A program made the translations under genes and the position numbers. Positions 12,468-26,296 of a stretch of 64,000 bases of DNA are shown here, in pieces. Under the pieces are notes generated by a model. It ran no database searches. It saw only the letters and a list, made by a program, of their open reading frames with translations, and was not told where the DNA came from. Within the stretch, counting starts at the first letter, position 1. Every line of letters begins with the position of its first letter. Source of the DNA: Certhia americana (taxonomy: Eukaryota; Chordata; Aves; Passeriformes; Certhiidae); assembly GCA_018697195.1 (NCBI GenBank), contig CM031879.1, positions 48,252,509 through 48,316,508 of the forward strand. Reading direction: 5' to 3'.

Positions 12468-15400
12468 CCCACCTGAAAAGCAGCGGATGAACTGCAGTTA
12501 TCCAGTTAAAGTTCGTAACAGACATAGTTACAGCGATCTTTTGACCCACACATCTCAAGATGACTCATTTTTGAGAAAGTTTAAAGCCTGCCTTTAAAGG
12601 ATCTTTTCACTACCACATACACCCATATCTGTTGCCTCTGGGGAAAAAAAAATAATTATAATACATTGTGTTGGTATTGATATATTAATCACACGTATGT
12701 GATGATTATTCTTGATAACACAGCTTAACAGTATAGTACAACATTAAGGTAGAGGTCTGATTACATGCCATTCAGCAAGGGCTGAGCCACTATATTTAGA
12801 TGCTGACTAATTTGGGAGAGTGCTTATCCATCTTCCTGAGGAATTTCTGCAGCTCCTCTTCCTGTGGGATCTGAAGACTTCACACCAGCTGGGCTTTTCA
12901 CTCCCAGGGTTTCTGCAAGACTGGAACATGCTGACCTCCCCATTCCAGACCTGCCTCCTAGGGCTCCCTCCCTCTGCTTGCCACAGTGTCTTGCAGGTAC
13001 CAACATTTCTCCTGGCTCTCCCGGGGTGGAAAAGACCTGGTGTCACTCGGACAGGGGTGAACTGAAGGACATGTCCCAGGAAAACTGCATCTGTGATGAT
13101 TGAGATCTGGTATCTGGGGTGCAGCATCACCCAGATGTACACTTGCACCTAAAATTTGGGTTTGACTTAACAGAACCTGATTCTTAGTTAGAATATGGGC
13201 ACTTAATTTTTTCATATGGAATATGTAGGAAGGGAGGAGTCGAGAGTTCTTGAATAGGTGTAAATCCTCTCCTTCAAGTTCCCCTTAAGGATGCCTCAGT
13301 GTATTTCCAGTACAGGGCACTGTGTTTATCTGCCATGTATCTCTAAGGAAGCAACCTTACCTAGCAGACATGGGCTCCTCACATCTGCAGTGCTGCTGAG
13401 ACCTGTTTGCTGGGAGCTAGAAGAAAAACATTGACAACATCTAAAATGAGGAGCCATGGTTACAAAGTCCACAGGGACAGCAGAAGGCAACTCAGCAGTT
13501 ACTTTCCCAGATTGAAAAAGATCCATGTCCTGGACAGATGCAGGGATTTGTAGCAAAAGGCTTTTTAGGAGCTTGTGGACTGAACATGCAGATAGACTCA
13601 CCAGTGGCAAAAGCATCAAAGGGCTGACAGAGAGCTTTTCAAGGAGAAACTGCAAGAGTGAAGCTGGACCAAGAGAGTCAGGAATCACCCATCATCCAGC
13701 CCAGAGCTATAGTAATATGAAAAGACAAGGCAATAAATCTTTCTAACTTACTTGGCTACATGACCAAGGAACGTTCAGCACTGCATCACAAGGCTGCTGT
13801 GCTTGGAAAGGTATTTCAGGTCCACAGTGTACTGAACCAGAGCGTCCTGAGCAAGGCTGGGTGGGAGGTTATTGGCTGATTCTTACTGAGACAGCAGATT
13901 CCTCTGCATAGGAAGAAAGGACCACACACAAAGATTGCACACGTGAGCAATACCATTCTTTCACTCCTTTAAGCAGACCCCAGGATCCAGGCAATGAAGC
14001 ACATTGAATGTCTCTGGCAAGAACACGATCCCACAGAGTACAGACAGCATGGTGCACACAAGGTTAGAGAGAGCTGAGCCAGAGGACACGGGAACTCAAT
14101 CTCATTTCAGCACGGGGACCTGTCTATCCCTGCTTTGTAACAGGTGGACAAACAAATAACAGGATCATATTTGATTGCCCCCCTCAGAAATGTCAGGTCA
14201 TCATTGCAAGGGCAGCTGGCTGAAATGAATGTGTTTTTAAAATCACTGCATTTAGCTGTGACTAAAGCTACCAAACAAGAAAGTTTACTCTATTATTGTT
14301 GTTCATGGGTTTGAGGGTTTTTGTGGGTTTTTTTCCCATTAATTTTTTCTTTTAAATGGTTTCTCTGGAAAAAAGAAGTCATTTTTCTTTCCCCCTTGCT
14401 ACTTGACAGTCTGATTTGCAACCAGTTACACCCTGAAGAATAAACAAGGTATTTCTTTTTGCAAATTAAAAGAACAACTTGGCCACATGTTTAGACTTCT
14501 TAGTATCTTAGAACAACCATTCACTGTTTTTAAATAGTTACATTTAAAAAATTCCTAATCTATGTAAATATCATTAAGAAACAGCTTGGAATCCAGAAAA
14601 CTAGCATTTAAACTGATATTATAAGCTAAGTCAAACAATGTTACATGTTCTGGACAGAAATCACTTCCCAAAATACTTTACATTAAAACATATGGTGTGT
14701 TACCCAAGGAATATATGTTAATGAAAGTTAGTTTCCTTTTGTTTTGTTTATTTAGTTTCCTGTAGAACTAGCCTAAGTTTGAAGAGAATAAACTTCCCCT
14801 TTTCATTGTCTATTCTGCTTCTTAGCTTTGAGTGGGTTAATTGTTGGACTGATGTGAACTGGAAACAAAAGTAGAGAAAATGTTACTCAGCTGCAACAGG
14901 GATCACGATTGTCAAAGGGATCCACCACTTTGATAAACTCTCACTCTTAGCAAATTGCTGGTTCGGCCAGTTTCTTAAATTTATAGCAATTACTGCCTCC
15001 TGACAACTGTTAATTTTAAACCTTGGCCCTTCACCTTTCTTATGCTCCCGAGGAAGGAATATGGATCCTTAAGGCTAAGAGAAGCCTCCATAGCCTGTCC
15101 CATCTGTGTCCCCCTGCTCCCCCCAGTCTGTGAAGGCAGCTGGATAGGGCACAGCCAGGCATAGCAGGCACCTCTTGACATGGAGAGAGGGAAGGGGGAA
15201 AAGGTAGAAGATGCTACAGGTAGATGCTATAGGAGAGGAGGAAATAGCTGCCCAGGTGGCCCACTGTGAGCAATTAATTGGGAGAATTAGGGTTTGCAAT
15301 TGGTTTCATTGCAGACTAAGACAATGCCTAAACTAGCCAATACAAATCTGAAAAGAGAGTTATCACTACATCACATCTTTCCCAGGTGTTTTGCTGACTG

Positions 15401-18400
15401 ACTTGCTGAGTAAATACTGCAAAAGATCAAGAGGCTTGAATACCACTGCAAGAAGCAGACAGGGACTGACTGTCTTTTAAAGCATGTACATAACCATGAC
15501 TTATTTTTGTTCTGAAAGCAACTTATGTTCTTCCCATATGGGTGTTTTTGAATGCAGCACCAAAATAACAACCTCCAGTTGGTTGGGAGTGAGAGTACAG
15601 AAGAATGAGCAAAGCTGTAAACAGAGAAATTCTCCAGAGAAAGAAGTAGCAGTTAGGAGTTCCTAATCAAGGGTTATTTCATCCCTTTATAGGCATTATT
15701 AAACTCCTAAGGAAGCAAGGTAGTCTTGGAAACTCCTCATCTACGAAATTTGCTTCAGAAGGTCTTGGATGAAAATTGCATGCCACCTCACCAAGTCTCA
15801 GATCCCGGGGGAGTATTGATTAGCAGTTCCTGAGGACATCATCTCAAAACCAGTTCCCACAGCTTTGGAAGGTACATGAAAATCCTGCGGTTGCTGGGCA
15901 GAGTGCCCAGGGATGGCTCCAAGGCTCACACCAGTCAGCACTCTGGGCCAGAGAAAGCCAGAAAAGCACCCCTGGCAGAAAATGTAAGCAGGCAGTGCCT
16001 GGGGGTACAATACTGAAGGGCTGTATAGGACTGAGGAAGCCAAGTCTGGTGAGGACTCCACTACTCTGCCTGAAGGGTGAAGCTAAATATCCATAGAAGA
16101 ACACAGCTTTTGCCTCAGTAGCAGCTGGTTTATCTGTTCCAGCAGAGTCTAGGAGTAAGCTAACATACGTGTAGCATGGATGTTCCCATGACCATGCTCT
16201 GCAATGAGAGAGCTGACCCAGCATCAGGTCAGCCCTGTCCTGCTGCTGGGGTGTAGGACAGACATAGTTCATGGCCAAAGCAGCCCCTGCCCAAGTATTG
16301 GCATCTCTTGAACTGCCTCTCAATATTAAAACCTGATTTTTCTCCCACTGCCTCTGATGCTGCCTGGGGTGCTGTCGGGGGGAGGACTCAGTCTGTTCTC
16401 AGCACAGGATTGTTATTACACTTACACCAGTGCAGTCTGGCTGGGGGACCATCAGTCCTCCACCTAGGTGGTAACTGCAGCAAAATGTTGCCCCAGCCCA
16501 TGGTTTCCCTGCTGTTCTCCCAGGTAGGCTGTGTGCTCAAGCATCCTCTGCACAAAGTTGGTGTGCTGCACAGTGTTTGGGAGGTGTCAAGGCCCATCTT
16601 CCCCCACACGCATGCGCAGCTTTCTGAGCTACGCCAGTACTGAACAGAGATGCTCCATCCACCAGCCTCTTGTATTTGTTTTCATCTGTCAAAAACCAAA
16701 TCTGAGTCTGAAGGCTTGCAGGAAAATCCTGGAGTCCAGATCCAGGCTTCAAATAGAAGAAGTAACAGTCACAGGTATTTATATTAACATGTATAGTTTT
16801 TTACATGTTGAAAACATGTTCTGGAAGCCAGAATTACCAGCTACATAGCAGATTTTTACTGTATCTTTAATATTCAACTCTACATCCATGTTCATGGTCA
16901 GACTGGCTAATATGTTTTGCAGCCATATGGAGATGCCATATTTTGGACCTGGTATAAAAAACATGGCATCAGTAAAATGCCATATTTCAGTTAAAAAGAA
17001 AAGTCTTGAAAGAATAGCCTGATCTACTGATAATGAATACAGACAGAAGAAATTCCACCAAGCTGGCTTTATCAGTAAGGAAGAGATGGAAACTGCAGAG
17101 AACTGGCTGATCCCCATGTTCCATTTAGGACTGGGCTCTTAGTGGCAGTTTAGAATCATCTCTAAATTCTCCCTGAGCAAGTGGAAAAGGCATTCTCCAA
17201 AACTGACTCCAACCAGTGTATCCAATGGTTCCAGGTATCAAGGATATATCTCTTCCCACACATTTTTGGCTTAGAACCCTCCTTTGGAAGAATAGGGAAG
17301 TGCATTTTTTCTGGATTGCTGAGTATGCTGATGCAGAGATCACTCATGAGCCAGACTCTGACAGTGGTGCCAGGCTGTCATTTAATGCTTAGACTATGGA
17401 GATAGTTTATCCTGAAGGAAACCACAGCAGTCTTTCACCACTGAGCAGCTAATTACCCATAATATGCTGAGATGCTTTGCATTTGCAGATGGGGGCAGAA
17501 CTGGCTTCCAGAAGTAAACTGTCTGTAGGTCCTGCATCCTCGCTCTAACAGTAAATAGACAACCTCTCAATCTCTTGTGGCTAAGGTCTAGTATAAACTG
17601 TGACTTACAAGACTGAATATCTTTTCCAGAGTGGATTTACAGGTTCTGACTTTACCCTCTTCTTTTAACTCAGATGGGGATTTGCAGCTGTGTAAACGAA
17701 ATGAGAATTGCATCTATATCTGTGCCAAGAAAATGTGCTAAATATACAAATAAGCTGCAATGAATAAGATTTAATCCTCAAAGAAGACACATTTTGAAGG
17801 ATTCGATTTCCTTTCCTTCTAAAAGTCAAGCTCTTGATGTGAGCCTGTATCTACAGAAAAATACTGTTTGTGGGAACCCCTGATTCTTCCTTTGGCTTAG
17901 GGAGTACCATGACCCAGAACAGCTCTGGCAGCCTCTCTCAAGACCCTTTTAAAGAACAGGGAAACCTGGGTGGGATGAGAGGAAGAAATCCCTTCAGTGT
18001 GTAACACAGTGTGAAGGGAGGTTGTCATTTTGGAAGAAGTCTCCTAATCAAATCTTTGCAAGCCAGTATTTCTCTGATGAATCACTCAGAGGGAGGTTTA
18101 GGACAAGGTGTCTCTTGCCCAGCCTGGATTAGCTCCGTGACAAGGACGCCTGTTTCTCTGCGCTGTGGCATTTCGCTTTCAAGAAGCCAGAGATCCAAGG
18201 CTCATTCATCCATGAGTGGCCTTTCCAGAGTCACGTCGAAGCTGGCCTTAGGGCCATTCTGGCAGCATTGCTGGCTTGGGTTAAATCTGCCTGTTTATTA
18301 TTGAGGTAATGTTCTCTTAACTCCCCATGTGCTGAGAGTTTCCTGGGAGTGTGCAGACAGGTGTGTGTGTGTGTACAGGTGCAGTGCAGCAAGATTGTGA

Positions 18401-20671
18401 GGAGAGATGCAAGGAATTTTTTGCTTAAAACCTTTTTGATTAATTCATATGTTATATCCCTGAGTGGTAATAACTCAGTCTGGGGAGGTGGGATGAGCAG
18501 GCAGGTGAGAACATTCCTACCAAAGCAAATGGGAGCCTCAGCCCACCCAGGACATTTAGGGGAGTTTCTGCCACGCCTGTGTTTGCACTGGGACTGTTTC
18601 ACACCAGGTGTATGGTTTAATGAAAGGGATCTACATTCCCTGGCAGTAGGCTGTGGCACTCACTGGCTGAGCTGGGAGGACTGGGATGCAAGGCTGTGAG
18701 GAAAAAATCATTTATCATGAACTGCCCAGACTCTGGCATGAGCAGTGGGTCCAGCTGGAGACAGCAAATCTCTATTGCTTAAAGAGAAAAAAGGAAGCAA
18801 GAAAAGAGGCTAATGCTGCTTACCCTTGATAAAGCTTTTAGCTGCAAAATTTCACATTCTTCAAAACCCAATCAGCCAGTCATGCCTTAGGCTTTAGCAG
18901 CTGTAACTCTAATTGGACCAAGAAAATTAGTTGATCTGCAGCAGGAAAACACAAAATGCAAGAAAAAAGACCCCACAAAGCACATGCTACTCTAGTTAAC
19001 ATGGTGAGAGGGTCTGTATGACATGAGTGATGAGTGTTTACTTCATTGCCAGTGTGGCCTTTACAGCCCCCTCCAGATGACAAAGCCCACTCTGAACTCT
19101 GCCTCCTAAGTGCCTGAGCTCCTAAGATGTGGCAACCACACAAAACTGCCCCATTAAGAAATGCAGTTTTAATTGCTGGTATCAGTCAGCCTTGGAGCAG
19201 TGGAACAAGGCTCACCCAGATGATTAGCATTCCTGCTGCTGGAAGAGGAGTTGGCCAGCCTAATGAATGGACACAAATGTTGACTGACACCTTTCCACAC
19301 TCATTGTGCTGTTGTCTCCTTCCCGGGGAGAAGGGCATGCTCTCCTTTGTCCATGTCTGACAGCACCATACATCACCTCTCTGTTTCCTGCAATATTCAT
19401 CCACTGATACTACCAAGAATAGCTCCAGACCTCAGGGCAGGAAGGGAGCTGCCCAGGGTCGAAGTGTGGAAGCAAAGAAAATTATTCCAGGAGCCAGTCA
19501 GATGGACAGTTTCCAATTTTAAGCTGTGCATTCCATATTTATTTATGTGCACTGCCTCCAAGAAATCTTCATAATGGCAGACTAGACCTGGATTTCTGAT
19601 TGTGAGAGTTCCCTGCCCTGCTGTGTCCAAAGGCTGAAATATGTTGCAGCCTGCCCTGGAGGACTCCTGGGACTCTTGTTCATAAAAGGAAAGGCTGTGC
19701 ATCTGCTTGGGTTATTTAGGGGTAAGAAAAGCTGGTGTTTCTTGTGATGGTAGCTCCCTGCCAGAAGAGGACTGCTCACTACAGAACACCTCCCAGAGTC
19801 TGGAGTCTGTCAAGGTTTATACAAGCAACAAAAAGCAAAGTGGCTTTCACCACTTTCTCTGGAGATTAGTCCAAACCCAGACAGATCCCAGCATTCAAAA
19901 ACTGTCAAGGCACTGGGCAGAATATCTGCTCTACAAGCCATGTCAAAATGTTCTCTCTTTTCCTTGATGTCTGCATCCATGGGGCTTTTTTGAACTATGG
20001 ATATATCCTCTATTAATTGCCCCATTTTAGGTGTTTCCCATATGCAAAGGCCTTACTACCAATGGAGGGATGGATCTACAGCTGCTATGTCTGTCAAACA
20101 AAGGGTAATTTCCACCAAGCAAAGAAATTGTCAGTGCAGTTGGAGATTTGTGACATGTATGTTTAAAAAGGAGGTATGAAATCCTGCTTCCATGCAGCTT
20201 CTTTCTTCTTGGGTCCTAAAATCTTTTAAAGAGCGTACAGCACAGCAGCCTTTCTCCATGCTCTCTTCAGGACCATTCTTCCATGCATTTCCTTTTCCAA
20301 ATATTGCTGCCTGCTTTTCACAGGAACAGTAGTAGGTAAAAGCCTTTCATCTGCCTTTATTTTGGGCAGAAAGAACTATCTATATTTGAGGTAGGAGATG
20401 CTTGTATTTTAGTTACTCATTTCACAAAGGAGCTATTTTATAGGTAAGACTTTATGGGTGTCTCTTTATGGGTATTTCATGTACAAAGTTTCATAATTCC
20501 TTTATTTGCAGAGGTATCATTGTATCAACATGAGCAAACTGAAGAGAATAGAGGAATGAAGTGTTCCAGGGTCCATCACAATCATCCCCACTTTCCAAGA
20601 CATTCCCAGGGAGATTTGGGGTATTAAACTCTTGAGTAACACTTCCAGCCATTTGGGTTTGTCCCTGCTCT
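12468..20671. other. Intergenic DNA, no gene seen
   Basis: Eight kilobases without a recognisable gene. The longest frames are 15844-16323 (minus, 159 codons) and 18231-18659 (minus, 142 codons). Both lack known motifs and overlap open frames on the other strand, so they look like chance. A short GT run lies at about 18360-18375. One NRF1-like motif lies at 16608-16619 and is listed separately. Confidence 0.5.
16608..16619. promoter_or_regulatory. NRF1-like motif
   Basis: ACGCATGCGCAG differs by one base from the palindromic NRF1 core GCGCATGCGC. Genuine NRF1 sites mostly lie in CpG islands and this one does not, so occupancy is doubtful. Confidence 0.2.
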
Positions 20672-20764
20672 AAATAGAGCAAAATAGGTATGTAAAAAAA
20701 TAGAGCAAAATAGGTATGTAAAAAAAATAGGTATGTAAAAAACATACATAGGTATGTAAAAAAA
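20672..20764. repeat. AT-rich tandem repeat (AATAGGTATGTAAAAA type)
   Basis: Two copies of a unit of about 28 bp (AAATAGAGCAAAATAGG followed by TATGTAAAAA) are followed by two shorter copies carrying only ATAGGTATGTAAAAAA. This looks like nested slippage of a minisatellite. The opposite strand reads as repeated FFYIPIF-like residues, an artefact. Confidence 0.9.
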
Positions 20765-23700
20765 TTCTTCTTTTACAGATTCCTGTGGTGGATTCTGGCA
20801 GGGTGGGACTGAGAGGATAGGGAGATGTGACTCTCTGGGAGATGAGAGTGATCTGAGCTGGACTCTAAGCAATGAGTTTCTCCAGTACCCTTCTGGTAAG
20901 TGCCCACACTCAAGATCTCTATTCCATAAGATTACTGGTCACAGTCACCTAAGTAGTAAATGTTGCCTTCCAAGGCTGTGACAGAAAGCAGTGCCACCCA
21001 AACTGCTTGTGTTTAGTTTTCTGGCTGACACACGTGACCTGTGAAGCCAAGACCAATTTGCTGCCCACTATTCCTCTCTCATGTCTCTTTAGACACTGTT
21101 GCTTCGTTTTTCTCCTTCCCAGGGAGCTTCTGTGTTTTTCTGCTGTTTCCAGCTTGAACATTAGACACAACTTGCTCTTACTGACTTGTCTACATATCCC
21201 TTCTCTCTAGACTGCTGATGCAATCATGGTTGGTGCTTTTGAACCTGGACTGGTCTGCACATCTCAGGGTTAGTTGTGACTACAGGCTAGGCTTCAAAAA
21301 TTAAGTGCTTTGTTGGAATCCTGTCTGAGAACTGGAGAAGGATCAAATGTGTCCACTATGCAGCCATCCATCTCCCTGGAGTTTCATAATATTATCCATC
21401 TGTTCTTCTGCTTTTTTACAAAAAAGACTCATGGGGTTACAGAGGTACAAATTAACACATCTTGTTGAGATTGTGTTTAAAAATATCCATTGTCCATCTG
21501 TGTGGAGAGAAAAATCCATTTCTGTCAACATGGTTTTTTTCCTTCTGACACTTGCTGTCTGCAGTACCCAACGTGGAACAACGAGTGTTGGAAGAAGGGA
21601 AGAGTTTTACAGCAAGTGGACCAGTGCCTAACTTTGCATGGGGCTGGTAGGAGTCAATACTAAAGAATGAGAGGGAAGCTTTGCGTGCAGGGAGGTGGCA
21701 GAGCTAAGGGAAGTATTTGTAATGCTCCCCCTTCCCACCCCCAAATGCCGCTGGAGACAAAGCCTACAGGGGTATGGTGCCATACTTGGGGTGCAGTATC
21801 TAACAGGGCTCTGTTAATTGCATTCTCACTTCTATCTTACTGGACAAAGAGGGACTACAAAGGGAGGTTTTGCAGAGAACAAGCACTGCAACAAGCACTG
21901 CACTGCAATGTGCTCAAGCATAGATTGGCATCTGCTTGCCCTACAGTGCTCCTTAAAGGTCTGATGGCAAGAGTGCCAGCCTTTCCCCACAGCCACTGAA
22001 TTCAACTCCATCACACTTGGACACTGTATTTGTGATCCTCTTTATTCTGCCTGACAATGGCAGCCTATAGAAAGGAGCAGAAATGTGAAGGAATCTCTCT
22101 GTCCTCTCATCTGAGGGTGGCTTTGGTGGTCAGGCCAAATCCAAGAAAACGGCTGGCTTGGAGTGCTGGTAAATCCCTCTGTGAGCAGAAAGACTGAGGG
22201 GGTAGCAGCTAGACAGAACAATGAGCAGCTCTACACCGTCCCTCTGCCACCCTCTGCAAGGCACCCCCTGCAAGAGCCACTCATCTCATTTTAAATGTAT
22301 TGCCTGTGGACTTCCTTCTACAGTGACGATGCACTGTGAAAGGCACTCACCGTGCCTCCCACAGCTCCCTCGAGCACCTGGGATTTGACTTCCTAAGTGT
22401 GTCTGTATGCTGGGCTACTCTTGCTGCTGCAGCAAGGGAGAAAGGCAAAGCTGCAGAAGCACGGGAGAGAAACAGCAGGCAGCAAATCATTCTTGGCTGT
22501 GCAGTCCGTGCACATGCTTGGCCTACGTTTTGCACTGGGCTCTGTCACAGCCTCAAAGTGGTGTCCCTACATAACTCTGGCCTGTTGTGTCAGTGGTCAG
22601 TGAGGAGAGGAGATGCTGTCCCTCAGACGTTGGTAGTAAGATCTGACAGTCTGAGTGAAGCTGAGCGACATTTTCATTACCACACACAGATACAGGTGAC
22701 ATTCCAGGAACCTCTCTTCACTGCAACTATGGGACAACTAGGGAATGCAAAACCTTTAGCTTAAGATTAAAATTTTCTGACAGATTTTTCTTGGCTATTT
22801 CTGACTTTGCATGATCTCATTGTAGTTGTGACTGGCACGCTGCAGCCTTAGGTCTGTGCCTCTTCAGTAATAACCAGAGGGGAGGTGACAGTACCTGCCA
22901 TGTCATTCTAAGGGCTACCTGCAATCTGCATATGCATTTTATAGCCTGGGGTTGATCAAAAAAGAAGCCTGTAGGAAGCTTACAAACCCAAGCCACCAAA
23001 GGTGAGGACCTTTCAGTGCAGTCTGGCTTGCATGTAAGGGTTATTTTGCCCAGGTGCTGGTGAACAGACCATAATCTTCTTCCTCACTGTGAACTCAACA
23101 AATCTGTGCTTGCTCTGAGCAGGCTCTATTAGGAGCAGTGTTCCCCTCTAGAGATATTGGCACAAGGTGTGAATGTCCCTTTCTCCCTCACCTTTGTGTT
23201 TTCATGATGCTCATGTGCCACAAACAGGACAGTTGTGAGACAGGAGTTGGGGCAGAGGGCTGGAAAGGCTGTTGTTAGAGGCAGCTCAAGTAGCTGCTCC
23301 CTTTCCATAAGTACATCCTTCTTTGGAAGAGCTGGGATGAGCTTGTCAGCTCCTGTCACCTTCCTCTGCTTTCTCCTGTCCAGAGGATGAGAAAAATGGA
23401 AGTACCCCAAAAGAATGTGTATGGGCTGGCTTTGGTTCATCAAGTCATACAATAAATTTCTTGAAGCTCAGTATCAGGAGTTCTGGAAAATTGCTTCTTG
23501 GCTAGGGACAATTTCCATATAGAAAAAAGGCATCCAGCCACAGAGCAGTTGAGAACTGTCTAAGCTCCTCACCACCTTTGATGATCCTAAAGAGGCTTGG
23601 CCAGTTTCACTGAGAAATACATCAGGACATGCTCAGCAGGCCAAGGCACCAGGGGATACTAACCTGGGCAGCCAAGGCTTTTTGCTTCTTCAGTGGCCAA

Positions 23701-26240
23701 TCGGGAAGTCTTAGCACCTCTGACCAGGTGCTAATGGGACACCAAAGGTGTTTGTAGCAATGTCAGTGCTGGCCTGCCAAGCATCTTGAAGCATGAGTCA
23801 TCTCTACCTGAGTCATGGGACTGACTTACAAGTTATTAATATTTATTTTCTAACTGAAAATAGGAATGACCTGCCTTTACTTCCAGACCTTTGAATCTGT
23901 AGGATTAATTCCAATGATGCTTGCAGAATTTTCTCTGCATTCACGAAAACTTCATTGTGTTGTCTTTGTATTGTTTTCCCTGCTTTAAAATAAAAATAAA
24001 ACTGAGGAGATCTGTCTTCTCATCACACAGATCCAAATCCTGAAGGACTCATCAGCTGTTAGGAGATTTACTGTAAAACCACAAGGATTTGCAGCCGTTA
24101 TTGACCAGCCATATGCTCAGCTCAGTGCAGTGCCCTTTTGCACTTCTGACCAAGCTGCCTATCTGTCCATTTTAAAGCTCTCCCTGCTGGCAAGAGTTTA
24201 CATTAGCTCAGCTACAGCGAGGACATCAGATTTATTCCCTATTTGCCCCTTTTCAGTATTCACAAATAAAATTTGTCCAGCCTGATAGATGCAGTTGCTA
24301 GTGATGTCTAAAAAACTCATAACTGAGGATGAAATAAGCCAAAATGGAAGCAAAATCTCCAATCAACTCCATGAACTACTCTATGCTGGCAAAATATCTT
24401 GGAGACTCATTCTGCTAACAGAACCCCTGGCTTTTCTTCACCTTTTCCTTCACTTAAATGGGGAGAACAGAAGAGCTGCTTAGCTGTTCACCTGAAAACA
24501 ATTAGAACCTTAAACCTCCATGCTTTGTATTGGCAGTAGAGCAAAAAGCTGTCACACATCCTCTTCATCTTCTCTTGGAGGTGCAGCACTTCATCTCTAT
24601 GCTGCAGACCTGGAGCACATGGTTTGGTAAGGCTGAGTGTGTAAGGGCTAAAGAACAGCAGTCAGTGGGTCATCCATCCTATTTTTAGTCATGCACTCTG
24701 TACCTGAAGCATGCCTGGTTGGCTGCTGGTGGTGAGTAAAACCCGGAAATCCAGTAACCTTTCTCAGGTCATGCTCTCTTGGGAGATGGATGGGGTGAAG
24801 GGCACTTTGCAGGTTCCTGCTGTTGCCCAAAAGCTTGCAAAAACTCCAGAAGGAAATGCTGGGCAAGGTGGAGGCTTTGCAGGAAACTCAAAGCTCTGGC
24901 AGATCATTTATTTCTGCTTAATTGCCAAGGACGTGAAGCAATTGTTGACGAAGCTGCGAGAGAAGGGGAAGTGCCCTTTCCCACCTTCTCAACCTGCCCA
25001 TGGTTGCATAAGCCTCAAAGCGCAGAGCCTGAGGTTGCTATGCCAACTTGCACAGTTCCTCCCATCCACCTCTCCATCCGAACAATGCCGTGGGCCTGAA
25101 GGAGCGGGAGTCCATCCTGAAACAAAGCGAACCATCGGATCGACCGGCAGCAGAGGCTCTGCTCCATCAGTGGAGCAGACTGAAGGACCCTGTGAGCTGT
25201 GTGTCCCCATGGCCCTTGTGCCACTGATGAAAGACTGCACCATAGCAACTGGTTTGCAGCACTTCTGCTTCAGTGTCCCGAGTGCTTTACCTTTGCTGCT
25301 GAATTTGGTTTCCAGTCCTCATTCACAGCACAGAGTCTGTGCTGTCACCCATCAAAGGAATCACAAGTTCAGCATGAGTCTGTGTGCCTGCTTTCGCTTC
25401 TGTAGCATTAAAATAAAGTACCTTTCAAAGGCAGGGGAAGGAGGAATCGCTATTTCCAGGCACTTACATAAATGGTCTTCAAGTACAAAAATGGAAAAAC
25501 TTGAACTCCTTAGCTCTTCTACCCCCTCCCTTAAGAAGGACACTATATGGACCTAGGTTGTATGCTAAAAGGGTCAAACCCTTGAAAGAGAACAAAAAAA
25601 CCCAGTGTAATTTAAGTCTATGCCGCATAGAAGAGGCTGGCAGATGAAGCACTCCCCTGTTTTTGCATGTTATCTTAATTAGCAGTGATTTCCAGCACAA
25701 ATTCTTATGGTTAGCCCTTTCCCATCTTTCTTTGACCTCCCACATAAACCACAAACTCTTTTCTCTACTCTCCAGCAATTAACAGGAATGGAAATCCTGA
25801 CGAGTTAGTTTGCCAGTAATTAAATTTGTCCCTTCTGTTTGTTTCACAGATGCAGTTGCCCTCTGATTTGAAGCAAAGTGCAGGTCAGTGCCAATGGGAG
25901 CTTTTAATAATCTGGTAGTCTGACTGGGCGCTGAAGATGGAAAGTTTTCTTGTTAATTGGACTGTTGTGTAATTATCTAAGAGGAACAAACTCCTTTGGA
26001 CAGAGGAAGGCTATGAGAGTGCAGTGTGATGGAAAAGGTAATGGGTAAATTTATACTCCTGTACACATCCTCTAAGCCTTCAGCCAGAACAAACACATAG
26101 AAGATGCCTTAGATCTTATTTGCTTTGACTCAGCAGCTCACTTTGTCATTTACACCAGAGAGAAAGGCACTTTGATAGACTTTCATGTCAGAATGATCAC
26201 TCTTTACGTTGCTAAAGTGAGGTGACAGGCCTGGGCAGAG
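20765..26240. other. Intergenic DNA holding the longest open frame
   Basis: No gene is recognised. The longest ATG frame in the window lies at 24711-25556 (+, 281 codons). It has no known domain, and the same stretch is open in a second + frame and in minus frames, so it is probably a stop-poor, CpG-containing stretch. A possible 34-nt microexon (25850-25883) is noted in the findings. Confidence 0.45.
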
Positions 26241-26296
26241 GACACAGACTCGTAGCAAGGAAAGGCTGGACACAGACTCGTAGCAAGGAAAGGCTG
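26241..26296. repeat. Perfect 28-bp tandem duplication
   Basis: The unit GACACAGACTCGTAGCAAGG plus AAAGGCTG occurs twice in direct succession with no mismatch, and one further base of identity follows. Identity across both copies, including a CpG, suggests a recent duplication. Confidence 0.97.

Noticed and set aside
15844..16323. 159-codon minus-strand frame
   Set aside because: No recognisable domain, and frames overlap on the same strand. Composition fits chance.
18231..18659. 142-codon minus-strand frame
   Set aside because: It contains residues from a GT/CA repeat (HTHTCLHT), overlaps an open + frame and has no known family.
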